From NCBI RefSeq assembly GCF_001729485.1, contig NZ_CP017157.1:1-64000 (forward strand): 64,000 nt of DNA, written 5' to 3'. Of the stretch, positions 13,330 through 21,598 are shown piece by piece. Source of the stretch: Streptomyces lydicus (GTDB taxonomy: Bacteria > Actinomycetota > Actinomycetes > Streptomycetales > Streptomycetaceae). Both the position numbers and the translations under genes were made by a program. The notes beneath the pieces were generated by a model. It had not been told where the DNA came from and made no database searches. It saw nothing but the letters and a program-made list of their open reading frames with translations. Positions within the stretch are counted from its first letter, which is position 1. Every line of letters begins with the position of its first letter.

Positions 13330-14862
13330 ATGGCACTCCGACCACGCAGGGGGGCGGTGGCGTTGCTCGGGGGGCTGCTGTTGGCCCTGACCGCCGCGCC
13401 CTTTCCGGCCACCGCGGCCGCGCCCGCCGCCGCACCGTCCGCCGACGGCTCCGGCATGGTGATGGTGCTCGACTCCTCGGGCTCGATGGCCGCGGACGAC
13501 GGCTCGGGCAGCACCCGGATCGCCTCCGCCCGGAAAGCCGTGGGCACGGTCGTCGACGCCCTGCCGGCCGGGTATCCGGTCGGCCTGCGGGTCTACGGGG
13601 CCGACAAATCCAAGGGGTGCGACGACACCCGGCTCGCCCAGCCGGTCAGCCCCCTCGGCCGGGCGGGTCTCAAGCGGGCCGTCGCGGGCGTCAGGCCCAA
13701 GGGCGACACCCCCATCCGGCTCTCCTTGCACAAGGCGGCGCAGGATCTGCCCGCCGCCGGCGGGGGAGCGACCGGCAAGCGGACGATCCTGCTGATCTCC
13801 GACGGCGAGGACAACTGCCAGGCGCCACCGCCGTGCAAGGTTGCCGCCCAACTCGCCGCGTCCGGTGTGGATCTGCACATCGACGCCGTCGGATTTCAGG
13901 TGGCGGGCAAGGCCCGTGCACAGCTGGAGTGCCTCGCCGAGGCCGGCAACGGCCGGTACTACGACGCGCCTGCCGCCGCGTCGCTCGCCCGCCAGCTCCA
14001 GCGGGCGGGGCAACTGTCCGTGGCCAGCTACCGGTTGAAGGGCCGGCGCCTCCACGGTGCGGCGGCCAGGGGCGGTGCGCCGAGCATGGGCCTCGGCCAG
14101 TATCTGGACTCCATCGGACCGAACGAAGAGCGTTACTACGCCGTCGGGCTGGACGCGGTCTCCACGGCGGACTTCTCGGCGACCGTGGCACCGCAGTCCG
14201 GTGCGACCGTCGGCCTGCTCGACACGGTGCGCACCCGCATCGACTACGGCACCGACAGCACCTGCGAGTCGGCCACCGGGATGTTCGGGCAGACGGAGAG
14301 GGCGACGCCGCTCACCTCGGCGGTCAGCCGGGTCCCCTCGCAGAACGGCTACGGCCCCTGTGACAAGGCGGGGCGGCACTGGCTGGTCGTCGAGCGCCGG
14401 TCCGCCAAGGGCTCGGACGCCGCGCGGTGGCCGATAGAGCTGACGTTTCACGTGGAACATCCGCTGAAGAATGGCGTCACGCCCGCCCAGTCGGAGCCGG
14501 AGTACGGAGCGGGCGGCAAGGACGCCACGCTGCCCACGACCGCGCCCCAGGACACCACCGGCGGCACCGGTTTCAACGACGCCCGCGCGCTGCGCCCGGG
14601 CGTCTGGCGGGACAAGGTGCTGCCGGCCCAGACCCTTTGGTACAAGGTGCGGGTCGGCTGGGGCCAGCAGCTCCGCTACGACGTGGAGTTCGCCAACGAG
14701 CCGACGGTCAAGGGCCACAGCTCCACCACGACCTACGGCGGCACCCAGGTCTACACCCCGTCCCGTACGCCGGTCGGCAGCGGCACCGGCCGGTTCGACC
14801 CGCAGGTGCCCTACGACGGGCGACTGACCGCCCTCAGCATGGGAACGGTCCCGGTCGCCTGA
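13330..14862 (+). CDS. Secreted VWA-domain protein, C-terminally truncated
   Basis: The 510-residue product has a signal peptide (1-30, basic start then hydrophobic, AxA near 28-30) and a von Willebrand factor A domain (about 40-235) with MIDAS motif DSSGS at 48-52, a downstream GDTPI Thr and ISDGEDN. A beta-rich ectodomain follows (about 245-510), paralogous to the next gene (shared WPIEL, GGTGFNDA, PGVWRD/PGVWKD, WGQ-L). No sorting signal or C-terminal helix is present before the TGA at 14860. The paralogue continues about 140 residues further and ends in a membrane helix. Homology continues in frame past this TGA, so the gene appears broken at its 3' end; the VWA domain itself looks intact. 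A relatively AT-rich stretch at about 13247-13290 precedes it. Confidence 0.8.
   Translation: MALRPRRGAVALLGGLLLALTAAPFPATAAAPAAAPSADGSGMVMVLDSSGSMAADDGSGSTRIASARKAVGTVVDALPAGYPVGLRVYGADKSKGCDDTRLAQPVSPLGRAGLKRAVAGVRPKGDTPIRLSLHKAAQDLPAAGGGATGKRTILLISDGEDNCQAPPPCKVAAQLAASGVDLHIDAVGFQVAGKARAQLECLAEAGNGRYYDAPAAASLARQLQRAGQLSVASYRLKGRRLHGAAARGGAPSMGLGQYLDSIGPNEERYYAVGLDAVSTADFSATVAPQSGATVGLLDTVRTRIDYGTDSTCESATGMFGQTERATPLTSAVSRVPSQNGYGPCDKAGRHWLVVERRSAKGSDAARWPIELTFHVEHPLKNGVTPAQSEPEYGAGGKDATLPTTAPQDTTGGTGFNDARALRPGVWRDKVLPAQTLWYKVRVGWGQQLRYDVEFANEPTVKGHSSTTTYGGTQVYTPSRTPVGSGTGRFDPQVPYDGRLTALSMGTVPVA
14444..14459. promoter_or_regulatory. parS: Degenerate parS (ParB-binding) site
   Basis: CGTTTCACGTGGAACA inside the VWA-protein gene matches the 14-bp parS core GTTTCACGTGAAAC at 13 of 14 positions (G for A at 14455). 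Streptomyces carries many parS copies around oriC, including imperfect ones. Confidence 0.6.
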
Positions 14863-15091
14863 ACCAACCGCTATGAGGGGCACCCCGATGTCACCCCCGT
14901 TCGCGACAAGGGCGACTGAATCCGGGCCCTCGCCGGACGGCGCGCCGGGCGGCAGTGGAGGATGGTCCACCGGACGTGTGGTGGCGCTCGCCGTGGGCGC
15001 TGTGGGCGTGCTGCTGCTGGCCGGCGTCGCGCCGGCCTACGTACGGGCTCGCAGGAAGCCGGCGGGCGCGGGCGGGATTTCGGACCGATGA
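14863..15091 (+). pseudogene. Remnant 3' end (membrane anchor) of the VWA-protein gene
   Basis: Directly after the TGA at 14860 the same frame reads TNRYEGHPDVTPVRDKGD and then stops at 14917. It aligns with the paralogue's APVDYGNRLNPTDSVNAMRFAG, the TGA falling on the paralogue's Tyr codon. From about 14915 the homologous end resumes in the +1 frame: a Gly/Ser/Pro spacer, a hydrophobic helix (about 14985-15045: VVALAVGAVGVLLLAGVAPAYV) and a basic stop-transfer tail. About 90 codons seem to be missing between the pieces. A 72-codon ORF (ATG at 14873) spans the anchor but is probably a remnant rather than a separate gene. Confidence 0.6.
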
Positions 15092-15101
15092 GGGGTGGCT
15101 C

Positions 15102-16562
15102 GTGGTGACGGGGCGCAGGACGACTCGGGCGATGTTTCACGTGAAACAGGGACGCAGAGCGATTGCCGTCCTGGCGGCGCTCGCCGCGGGAACGGCCCTG
15201 CCGGGGGTGATGGCGGTGGCCCGGGCCGAAAGCCTCCCCGGCTACCGGACGGCGAAAGGCGCCACAGAGGTCCGGGGCACCTCCAGCGCCGCGGACGCCC
15301 CACAGCTGACGCCCGGTGTGCACACCGACGCCATCAAGCGGGGTGAGCAGAAGTACTACGCGGTCACCCTGGACGCCCGGCACACCGCGTACTTCTCGGC
15401 GGTCGCGGCGCCCCGGCCGGGCACCAAGGTCGAGGACTACAAGGACAAGCTCACCATCAGCATCCAGGACAGCAGCGGGACTTCCTGCGGGCCGGACGCG
15501 ACGCCGTCCTTCAACGGCGGCGGTATGGCGTACCCGATCGCCGACTACGCCGCCCGACGCATCGGTGCCGACCGTACGGAGTGCCAGAAGGCCGGCCCGT
15601 ACTACGTGGTGGTCAAGCGGGAGGGCTCGGCCACGTCCGGGTCCGACCCCTGGCCGATCGAGCTGGATCGCCTCGATGAGCCGCCGCTCAAGGGCGTGGC
15701 GCCGGCGCGGCCGGCACCGGGCAGCTGGAGCACCGCGGCGCCTGCCCCGCGCACGGACCCCACGAAGCGCACCGCCAGGGGTGGCACGGGCTTCAACGAC
15801 GCCGGTTCGGTCGCCCCCGGCGTCTGGAAGGACCACATCAAACCCGGCGAGACCCGCTTCTACCGGGTCCCGGTGGACTGGGGGCAGCGGCTCAATCTGA
15901 GCGCGGAGCTGCCGAACGCCTCGTCCGGAGCCACCGACTTCCTCCCGAGCGCGCTCGGGCTGGCCGTCTACAACCCGGCCCGTGGCGCGGTCGGTGCGCC
16001 CAACTTCGTTCCGTACCAGGGGAAGCCGGCCGTCGCCCCGGAATTCACCGCGCCCGTCGACTACGGCAACCGTCTCAACCCGACGGACTCGGTCAATGCG
16101 ATGCGGTTCGCGGGGTGGTACTACCTCGCGGTCAGCCTGAGCCCCAACACCGCGCGCTTCTTCCCCAAGGGCACCGAACTCACCCTCCGGGTGGACGTCC
16201 GGGGCGCCGCCAAGGCCGGACCGGGCTACGCCGAGCCGGCCGGCACCTTCTCCGTCACGCCTGAGGATCAGGAGACGGCGCGCAACGGCCAGACCGCGGA
16301 GGAGGCGGCGAAGAGCGGCACACTGACCACCGTCGGCTACGCCGGGATCGGCGCCGGTTCGGTGCTGCTGGCGGGGCTGGGCGCCTGGACCCTGGCGGCC
16401 AGGCGGTCGGCGGCGCGGGCCCTCGCGGGGCCGGGCACCGGGCCGGTACCGCTGCCGCAGGCCACCACTGAGGCAACCCCGTCATCCCAGCCGACGCAGC
16501 CGGGACGGCCCGGACAACAGCCGCCGCATCAGCAGCAGTTCCGGCCTCCACAGGGCTGGTAG
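15102..16562 (+). CDS. Secreted, C-terminally membrane-anchored protein (paralogue of the VWA protein ectodomain)
   Basis: The 486-residue product has an N-terminal signal peptide (hydrophobic VLAALAAGTALPGVMAVARA, about 18-38), an ectodomain (about 45-400) with the same repeat features as the upstream protein (YYAVTLDA, DPWPIELD, GGTGFNDA, PGVWKD, FYRVPVDWGQ), a C-terminal membrane helix (about 412-435) and a Pro/Gln-rich cytoplasmic tail. It lacks a VWA domain. I chose GTG 15102 because GAGGGG lies at 15090-15095; an ATG at 15132 is possible but lies in a parS site. Function unknown; a surface partner of the VWA protein is an inference from adjacency and paralogy. Confidence 0.75.
   Translation: MVTGRRTTRAMFHVKQGRRAIAVLAALAAGTALPGVMAVARAESLPGYRTAKGATEVRGTSSAADAPQLTPGVHTDAIKRGEQKYYAVTLDARHTAYFSAVAAPRPGTKVEDYKDKLTISIQDSSGTSCGPDATPSFNGGGMAYPIADYAARRIGADRTECQKAGPYYVVVKREGSATSGSDPWPIELDRLDEPPLKGVAPARPAPGSWSTAAPAPRTDPTKRTARGGTGFNDAGSVAPGVWKDHIKPGETRFYRVPVDWGQRLNLSAELPNASSGATDFLPSALGLAVYNPARGAVGAPNFVPYQGKPAVAPEFTAPVDYGNRLNPTDSVNAMRFAGWYYLAVSLSPNTARFFPKGTELTLRVDVRGAAKAGPGYAEPAGTFSVTPEDQETARNGQTAEEAAKSGTLTTVGYAGIGAGSVLLAGLGAWTLAARRSAARALAGPGTGPVPLPQATTEATPSSQPTQPGRPGQQPPHQQQFRPPQGW
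15133..15148. promoter_or_regulatory. parS: parS (ParB-binding) site
   Basis: TGTTTCACGTGAAACA is a perfect 16-bp palindrome identical to the Streptomyces parS consensus. It lies within the first codons of the membrane-anchored protein gene, about 12 kb from oriC, and gives residues FHVKQ. Confidence 0.9.
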
Positions 16563-16589
16563 ACCGCGGCAGCCGCCCCTGGGCCCGGG

Positions 16590-17933
16590 TCAGGCGGAGA
16601 GCAGGGCCCAGACGCCGACCGCGATGCACAGCAGCGCCACGATCAGCACCGGGACCGCGACCTTCGGGGGCGGTCCCGGTCTCCGGTTCAGGGCCGGCGG
16701 CGCCGCGGCGGTCACGCTCGCGAGCCCGCCGCCCGGGGGCTGTCCCGGCACCGGGTACGGCCCGGCCGTGTAGGGGCGGGTCGCCGGGTTCTCGTGGTGG
16801 ACCGCGGCGGTCGGCTCGTACGCGGGAGGCGGGGGCGGCGACTGCGGCACCGGCAGGGGCACCGGTACGGACATCGGTGTGGACACCGGAGCGGGGCCGG
16901 GGAACGGGGTGGGGGTGGGTGTGGGCGTCGGCGGGGTGGCCGGCTCGGGCGGCGCGAGCTGGAAGCTCCCGGTGTCCGACATGGAAACGTGCCCGACGGC
17001 TCCGGTGCCCACCGCGGCGCCCGAGGTCGGCTCCGTGGCGGCTCCCTTGGTCTTCGGCGGCCCGTCCGGCCCGTAGCCGGCCGGCAGCGGGCCGATGTGG
17101 TCGAAGACCTCGACGAGCTCCTCCTCGACGGTCGGCTCCGGCAGCATCTCCACGGCGGCCAGGACGGCCTTGCGCGCCCCTGTGGCGGTCTTGAAGCGGC
17201 AGTCCGGGTTGGGGTGCACCAAGGACGCCAGCACCTGCCACAGCGGCTCCGGGACGTCCTCGGGCGCGTTCGGGATCCCGTGGTCGGCGAAGTGCCCGAT
17301 CAGCTCCTCGACGTCCGGCTTGATCCCCGTGAGGAGGTAGAGCGCGACCAGGCCGACCGCGAACAGGTCCGCGGGGAAGTCCGGTTCGGCGCCCAGCATC
17401 TGCTCGGGAGCGAAGTAACCGGGCGTCCCCACCACATAGTTGGCCTCGGTGAGCCGCGGCTCGCCCTTGCGCATCGCGATGCCGAAGTCCGACAGCCGCA
17501 GATGCGGCCGCCCGGTGCCGGTGGCCTCCAGCAGGATGTTCGCCGGTTTGATGTCGCGGTGCACCACACCCTCCGCGTGCACCGCGGTCAGCCCGGCCAG
17601 CAACTGGTCGAGCAGCACGCACACGAAGCGCGGCGGCAGGGGGCCGTAGTCGCCGGTCAGATGCGCCAGCGAGCCGCCGTTCACCAGATCCATGGTGAAC
17701 AGCACCTTGTCGTCGTCGGCGGCCCAGCTCGCCGGGGCCAGCACATGCGGATGGTCGATCCGCAGCGCCTGTTCGCGGACGAACCGCAGCAGGGTGTGCG
17801 CGTCGCTCTGCTGCAGCACCTTGGCCGCGACGTAGCGACGGCGCCGGTGGTCCCAGGCGCGCCAGACCGCGCCCACTCCACCTCGGCCGATCGGATCGAT
17901 CAGCTCGTACCGACCGGCGAAGATCTCACCCAT
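16590..17933 (-). CDS. Membrane-anchored Ser/Thr protein kinase
   Basis: Hanks-type kinase of 447 residues. The N-terminal catalytic domain (about 1-270) shows the glycine loop GRGGVGAVW, the VAIK-type Lys in YVAAKVL, catalytic loop HRDIKPANILL, DFG in LSDFGIAM and the activation/APE segment GTPGYFAPEQ. A Pro/Thr/Val-rich linker (about 290-420) leads to a single C-terminal hydrophobic segment (about 423-445) ending ALLSA. The kinase is therefore cytoplasmic and tethered, with no extracellular sensor domain, unlike the PASTA kinase at 27031-29013. It converges on the surface-protein pair and follows the HTH gene at 17982 by 48 bp; a shared transcript is likely. Substrates unknown. Confidence 0.88.
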   Translation of the reverse strand: MGEIFAGRYELIDPIGRGGVGAVWRAWDHRRRRYVAAKVLQQSDAHTLLRFVREQALRIDHPHVLAPASWAADDDKVLFTMDLVNGGSLAHLTGDYGPLPPRFVCVLLDQLLAGLTAVHAEGVVHRDIKPANILLEATGTGRPHLRLSDFGIAMRKGEPRLTEANYVVGTPGYFAPEQMLGAEPDFPADLFAVGLVALYLLTGIKPDVEELIGHFADHGIPNAPEDVPEPLWQVLASLVHPNPDCRFKTATGARKAVLAAVEMLPEPTVEEELVEVFDHIGPLPAGYGPDGPPKTKGAATEPTSGAAVGTGAVGHVSMSDTGSFQLAPPEPATPPTPTPTPTPFPGPAPVSTPMSVPVPLPVPQSPPPPPAYEPTAAVHHENPATRPYTAGPYPVPGQPPGGGLASVTAAAPPALNRRPGPPPKVAVPVLIVALLCIAVGVWALLSA

Positions 17934-17981
17934 TGCGCCCCGTCCGCTTTCTCGCGACGTCCCCTGTGGCCGGCCGTGGAG

Positions 17982-18530
17982 CTAGTTCTGGTGCCCCTCG
18001 TAGTGGGCGACCGCGTCCGCGGTGCGGCCGGCACCGTAGACCCGGAGGAACTCTGCCAGTTCGGGATGAGTGGGGGCGAGAGTGTTCGCGGCATCGATGA
18101 TGTCGCCGGCGTCGGACACCGATCGCAGCAGCGACTGGATCTCGCGGACCACCCGCCGCACCGTGGTCGCGCCGGTCGACGAGGTCTGCTGTGCGGTGTT
18201 GTTGAGCACCGAGCCGCCCGCCGTCTTCTTGATCTCCTCCATGCGGTCGGTGGCCTCGGCGGCGCTCACGCTGCCGTCCGCGACCTGACCGGCCAGTTCC
18301 TGCAGCGCCTGGACCCGCTGGACCACGGCCGGGTTGCCTATCTTCGCCCGCTGCCCGCTCATCAGCTGGGACAGCATCGGGGCGGAGAGGCCCAGCACGG
18401 CGGCCAGTCGGGCCTGGTTGAGGCCGAGATCGTCGATGAGACGGCGGAACAGCGCTCCCAGCGGCTCTCCGTACCAACTGCGCTGCAGCTCCCGGGCCCG
18501 TGCGGTGGCTTCCTGCTGTGCTGCGTCCAT
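17982..18530 (-). CDS. HTH DNA-binding protein (XRE-like)
   Basis: The 182-residue product has a helix-turn-helix at about 25-60 (LFRRLIDDLGLNQARLAAVLGLSAPMLSQLMSGQRAKI, XRE-like spacing). A helical middle follows (70-125), then a C-terminal helical domain (about 125-180: RRVVREIQSLLRSVSDAGDIIDAANTLAPTHPELAEFLRVYG). It precedes the kinase on the same strand and is divergent from tRNA-Ala. Regulatory targets are unknown; regulation of the kinase gene or phosphorylation by it are only guesses from adjacency. Confidence 0.75.
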   Translation of the reverse strand: MDAAQQEATARARELQRSWYGEPLGALFRRLIDDLGLNQARLAAVLGLSAPMLSQLMSGQRAKIGNPAVVQRVQALQELAGQVADGSVSAAEATDRMEEIKKTAGGSVLNNTAQQTSSTGATTVRRVVREIQSLLRSVSDAGDIIDAANTLAPTHPELAEFLRVYGAGRTADAVAHYEGHQN

Positions 18531-18657
18531 GCCGTCTCCCCTGTCTCCCCGGTCGCTTCGCTGCCGCGAATCTCGCGAAGCATCCTACGGAGAGCGACGG
18601 GGTGCGGCGATACCCGGTCGGGAAAGGTGCCGGACACCGGGTACCCTGGTCCGCGAA

Positions 18658-18730
18658 GGGGCCTTAGCTCAGTTGGTAGAGCGCTGTCTTTGCATGGCAG
18701 ATGTCAGGGGTTCGACTCCCCTAGGCTCCA
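18658..18730 (+). tRNA. tRNA-Ala(TGC)
   Basis: Acceptor GGGGCCT/AGGCTCC (one G-U pair) with discriminator A, D stem GCTC/GAGC, anticodon stem CTGTC/GGCAG with loop TTTGCAT (anticodon TGC at 18691-18693), T stem AGGGG/CCCCT with loop TTCGACT. A -10-like TACCCT lies at 18642-18647. CCA not encoded. Confidence 0.97.
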
Positions 18731-18737
18731 CTCCCGA

Positions 18738-18781
18738 AAGCCCTTCGATCGGTGGAAATCGCTGGTCAGAGGGGCTTTTTT
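18738..18781 (+). terminator. tRNA-Ala terminator
   Basis: AAGCCC (18738-18743) pairs with GGGCTT (18772-18777) and is followed by a run of T to 18781. It is one of the few hairpins in the window with a real U tract. Confidence 0.7.
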
Positions 18782-18914
18782 GATGTCTGGGCGGCGCTGA
18801 CGGGGTATCACGCGCGACCCTGCGGGGCGCGGAGGCAGCCGTATTGCGGCCGGGCCGCGCCCACTGCCCTCTCAGGGGCGGGGACACGGCCCGGAAAATT
18901 CGGTCGGACGCTGC

Positions 18915-19634
18915 TCAGGCCGTGGTGCCGCCACCGCGTTCGTCGGCCTCCGCCTCGGCCTGCTTGGCCTGGACCTCGGGGTCGAGCGAGGCGCCCTCGC
19001 TGCCGTCGACGGCGCTCAGCCGGCCGCGGTCGCTGACCTCCGTCGGGGCCGGCGGCTCGACCAGCCAGTCCGGGTTGGCCTGCTTGTCCCACCATTTCCA
19101 GGCGGCGACCGCACCGCCGGCCAGGATGCCCAGCACGGCCAGCCGCTTGGCGAGCTTGCCGCACTTGGCGCGGCGGCTGTGCTTCTTCTGGATCTTGGCG
19201 ATCTCGGCGGCCGTCACCTGGCCGCGGAGCGCGGCGAGCGCGGCGCTGCCCCGGGCGACGACCTCCTCGCGCACCGGCTCGGCCGCGGCCCGGGCACTGG
19301 TCACCGCGTGCTCCAGCCGCGGTGCGGTGTACTCGGCGGCCTGGTGGGCCGCCTTGCGGGTACGGCAGGCCGCCCGGGTCGCCGCGGCGTCCACCTTGGG
19401 CGGCAGGGCGCCACGGGCATGCTCGATACGCGGGTGGAGATGCGCGTCGTACTGATGACGGGCCTGGTGGGCGGCCTCGGCCACTTTGGGGGCCAGCCGC
19501 GCACGGGCCTCGTGCGTGTACTGCACGGCGGCGTCCTTGGCCGTACCGGCATACGGAGCCACCACCTCCGCGGCGTGCCGCACGCTGTCCTTCGCCGTAT
19601 CGGTCGCGGCGCGCACGCTGTCCTTGCGGGTCAC
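18915..19634 (-). CDS. DUF5324 family protein
   Basis: The 239-residue product begins MTRKDSVRAATDTAKDSV. It has a long Ala/His/Arg-rich, probably helical, apolipoprotein- or LEA-like region with imperfect repeats (about 1-150), a basic segment (KKHSRRAKCGKLAKR), one hydrophobic stretch (about 170-185, LAVLGILAGGAVAAWKWW) and an acidic C-terminus. This is the DUF5324 family, found in Streptomyces next to the cyclophilin gene. Function unknown. Transcribed divergently from the cyclophilin gene. Confidence 0.8.
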   Translation of the reverse strand: MTRKDSVRAATDTAKDSVRHAAEVVAPYAGTAKDAAVQYTHEARARLAPKVAEAAHQARHQYDAHLHPRIEHARGALPPKVDAAATRAACRTRKAAHQAAEYTAPRLEHAVTSARAAAEPVREEVVARGSAALAALRGQVTAAEIAKIQKKHSRRAKCGKLAKRLAVLGILAGGAVAAWKWWDKQANPDWLVEPPAPTEVSDRGRLSAVDGSEGASLDPEVQAKQAEAEADERGGGTTA

Positions 19635-20032
19635 GGGATCCTCCTCCTCGGTGGCGTGGTCCGGGGGCTATGGGGGTTGGTCCCCCATGTCTGCTGTGTC
19701 GCCTGTCCACCCGTTTGAAGATCATGCCCGCTCGCGGCTCGTACGGCATGTGAGAGCGGGCATCCGGGTCATTACGGACGCTTCCCGAGCCTCCTTGACG
19801 ACAATGCCACGGTTTGCCGGTTCCGGCGCCTGATATCCGTACAAAGGCTGGTACAGGCAGCGCTCCGGTCGTGACCGGGCGCCCGGACGGGGCCCGCGAG
19901 GCAGGCCGAGGGACGGGGCCGGGGGCCACAGAAAATACGCGCGAAGCACATCGGAGGGCGGTGCTCGGAGAGCGGGCGGGAGGTTCGTGCGAGGATCGGG
20001 GACCGTCAGCGAAGACTTATGGAAGGTTGATC
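19635..20032. other. Divergent intergenic region DUF5324 / cyclophilin
   Basis: A 398-bp spacer between divergent genes. It must hold both promoters. A TTGACG hexamer (19795-19800) faces the cyclophilin gene but has no convincing -10 at the usual distance. I see no operator, repeat or RNA gene. Reading frames crossing it are not supported by codon pattern or start signals. Confidence 0.4.
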
Positions 20033-20560
20033 GTGGCTGAGCAGCTCTACGCCACCCTGAAGACGAACCAGGGCGACATCGAGATTCGGCTTCTGCCGAA
20101 CCATGCACCCAAGACCGTCAAGAACTTCGTCGAGCTCGCCAACGGCGAGCGGGAGTGGACCCACCCGCAGACCGGTAAGAAGTCCACGGACCGGCTCTAC
20201 GACGGCACCGTCTTCCACCGGGTGATCAGCGGTTTCATGATCCAGGGCGGCGACCCGCTGGGCAACGGCACCGGCGGTCCCGGCTACGAGTTCGGGGACG
20301 AGTTCCACCCCGACCTGGCCTTCAACAAGCCGTACCTGCTGGCCATGGCCAACGCCGGCCCGGGCACCAACGGCTCGCAGTTCTTCATCACCGTCGCGCC
20401 GACCGCGTGGCTGACCGGCAAGCACACCATCTTCGGTGAGGTCAGCAACGAGGCGGGCAAGAAGGTCGTCGACGCGATCGCCGCCGCGCAGACCAACCCG
20501 CGCACCGACCGTCCGGTCCAGGACGTGGTGATCGAGTCGGTGGTCGTCGAGACCCGCTGA
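20033..20560 (+). CDS. Peptidyl-prolyl cis-trans isomerase (cyclophilin type)
   Basis: Cytoplasmic foldase that isomerises X-Pro bonds. The 175-residue product starts VAEQLYATLKTNQGDIEIRL and contains the cyclophilin core motifs FHRVISGFMIQGGDP (Arg and Phe of the active site), NGSQFFIT and LTGKHTIFGEV. No signal peptide is present. I chose GTG 20033 because GGAAGG (20021-20026) is correctly spaced and the fold starts immediately; the frame is open upstream to 19814. A terminator follows. Confidence 0.93.
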   Translation: MAEQLYATLKTNQGDIEIRLLPNHAPKTVKNFVELANGEREWTHPQTGKKSTDRLYDGTVFHRVISGFMIQGGDPLGNGTGGPGYEFGDEFHPDLAFNKPYLLAMANAGPGTNGSQFFITVAPTAWLTGKHTIFGEVSNEAGKKVVDAIAAAQTNPRTDRPVQDVVIESVVVETR

Positions 20561-20599
20561 GCCGCGTCTTGTGCCCCGGAGCGGTCCGGGGAACCATTG

Positions 20600-20637
20600 C
20601 GCCCCGCCCGGTCGTACTCCGGGCGGGGCGGTGTGTT
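20600..20637 (+). terminator. Cyclophilin gene terminator
   Basis: A perfect 12-bp stem CGCCCCGCCCGG (20600-20611) with its complement (20619-20630) and a 7-nt loop, followed by GTGTGTTT. A smaller hairpin (CCCCGGA, 20574-20580, with TCCGGGG, 20585-20591) precedes it. Confidence 0.8.
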
Positions 20638-20674
20638 TGACGCGCCCCGGACACGGAAGAGGACGAGGGGACCG

Positions 20675-21580
20675 ATGGACCAGGTGCCAGGCAGCCCGCA
20701 GGAGCCACAGGACGCGCGGGGCGACGGCCCGCAGGGCTGCTACCGCCACCCGGATCGCCCGACCGGCGTCCGCTGCACCCGCTGCGACCGGCCGATCTGC
20801 CCGGACTGCATGGTCAGCGCCTCGGTCGGATTCCAGTGCCACGAGTGCGTACGCGGCGGCAGCGGCACCGGCCACGCACCGCAGGCCACGGTGCCGCGCA
20901 CGATAGCGGGCGGCACGATCGCGGCCGACCCGCGGCTGGTCACCAAGATCCTCCTGGGCCTCAACGTCGCAATGTTCCTCGCCGTACTGGCGACCGGCGA
21001 CGAGCTGGTCGGCCGGCTCGATCTGCTGGGGCTCGCCTTCGACCCGAACCGCTACCAGCTGGTCGGTGTCGCCGAGGGCGAGTGGTACCGCCTGGTGACC
21101 GCGATGTTCCTGCACCAGCAGATCCCGCACATCGCGTTCAACATGCTCTCGCTGTGGTGGCTGGGCCCGCCCCTGGAGGCCGCGCTCGGCCGGCTGCGGT
21201 TCACTGCGCTCTACCTGATCTCCGGGCTGGGCGGCAGCGCCCTGTCGTACCTCCTGGCCGCGCAGAACCAGCCCTCGCTGGGCGCTTCCGGGGCGATCTT
21301 CGGGCTGCTGGGCGCGACCGCGGTGCTGCTGCGGCGGCTGAACTACGACATGAAGCCGGTGCTGATCCTGCTCGGCCTCAACCTGGCCTTCACGTTCCTG
21401 TGGCCGAACATCGCCTGGCAGGCGCATGTGGGCGGCCTCGTCGTGGGTGCCGCGGTGGCGTTCGGGATGGTGCATGCGCCGCGTGACCGCCGGACCGCGA
21501 TACACGTGGCGACCTGTGTGCTGGCGCTGCTCGCGATCGGTGCGGTGGTGTGGGTACGGACCCTTCAGCTGGTGGGCTGA
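20675..21580 (+). CDS. Rhomboid family intramembrane serine protease
   Basis: The 301-residue product has an N-terminal zinc-ribbon/B-box-like module (CYRHPDRPTGVRC, CDRPICPDC, CHEC; about residues 22-65). A six- or seven-helix rhomboid domain follows, with HIAFN in helix 2, the catalytic Ser in GASGAIFGLLG and the catalytic His in QAHVGGLVVG. It cleaves membrane proteins within the bilayer; substrates unknown. I chose ATG 20675 because GAGGGG lies at 20665-20670. The frame is open upstream to 20597, but that would overlap the terminator. Confidence 0.9.
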   Translation: MDQVPGSPQEPQDARGDGPQGCYRHPDRPTGVRCTRCDRPICPDCMVSASVGFQCHECVRGGSGTGHAPQATVPRTIAGGTIAADPRLVTKILLGLNVAMFLAVLATGDELVGRLDLLGLAFDPNRYQLVGVAEGEWYRLVTAMFLHQQIPHIAFNMLSLWWLGPPLEAALGRLRFTALYLISGLGGSALSYLLAAQNQPSLGASGAIFGLLGATAVLLRRLNYDMKPVLILLGLNLAFTFLWPNIAWQAHVGGLVVGAAVAFGMVHAPRDRRTAIHVATCVLALLAIGAVVWVRTLQLVG

Positions 21581-21598
21581 GGAGTCCGTCCCGTCAAG

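Noticed and set aside
14873..15091. A separate 72-codon membrane-protein gene
   Set aside because: Its helix corresponds to the lost C-terminal anchor of the VWA protein in a shifted frame, so it is listed as a remnant. A genuine reused small gene is not fully excluded.
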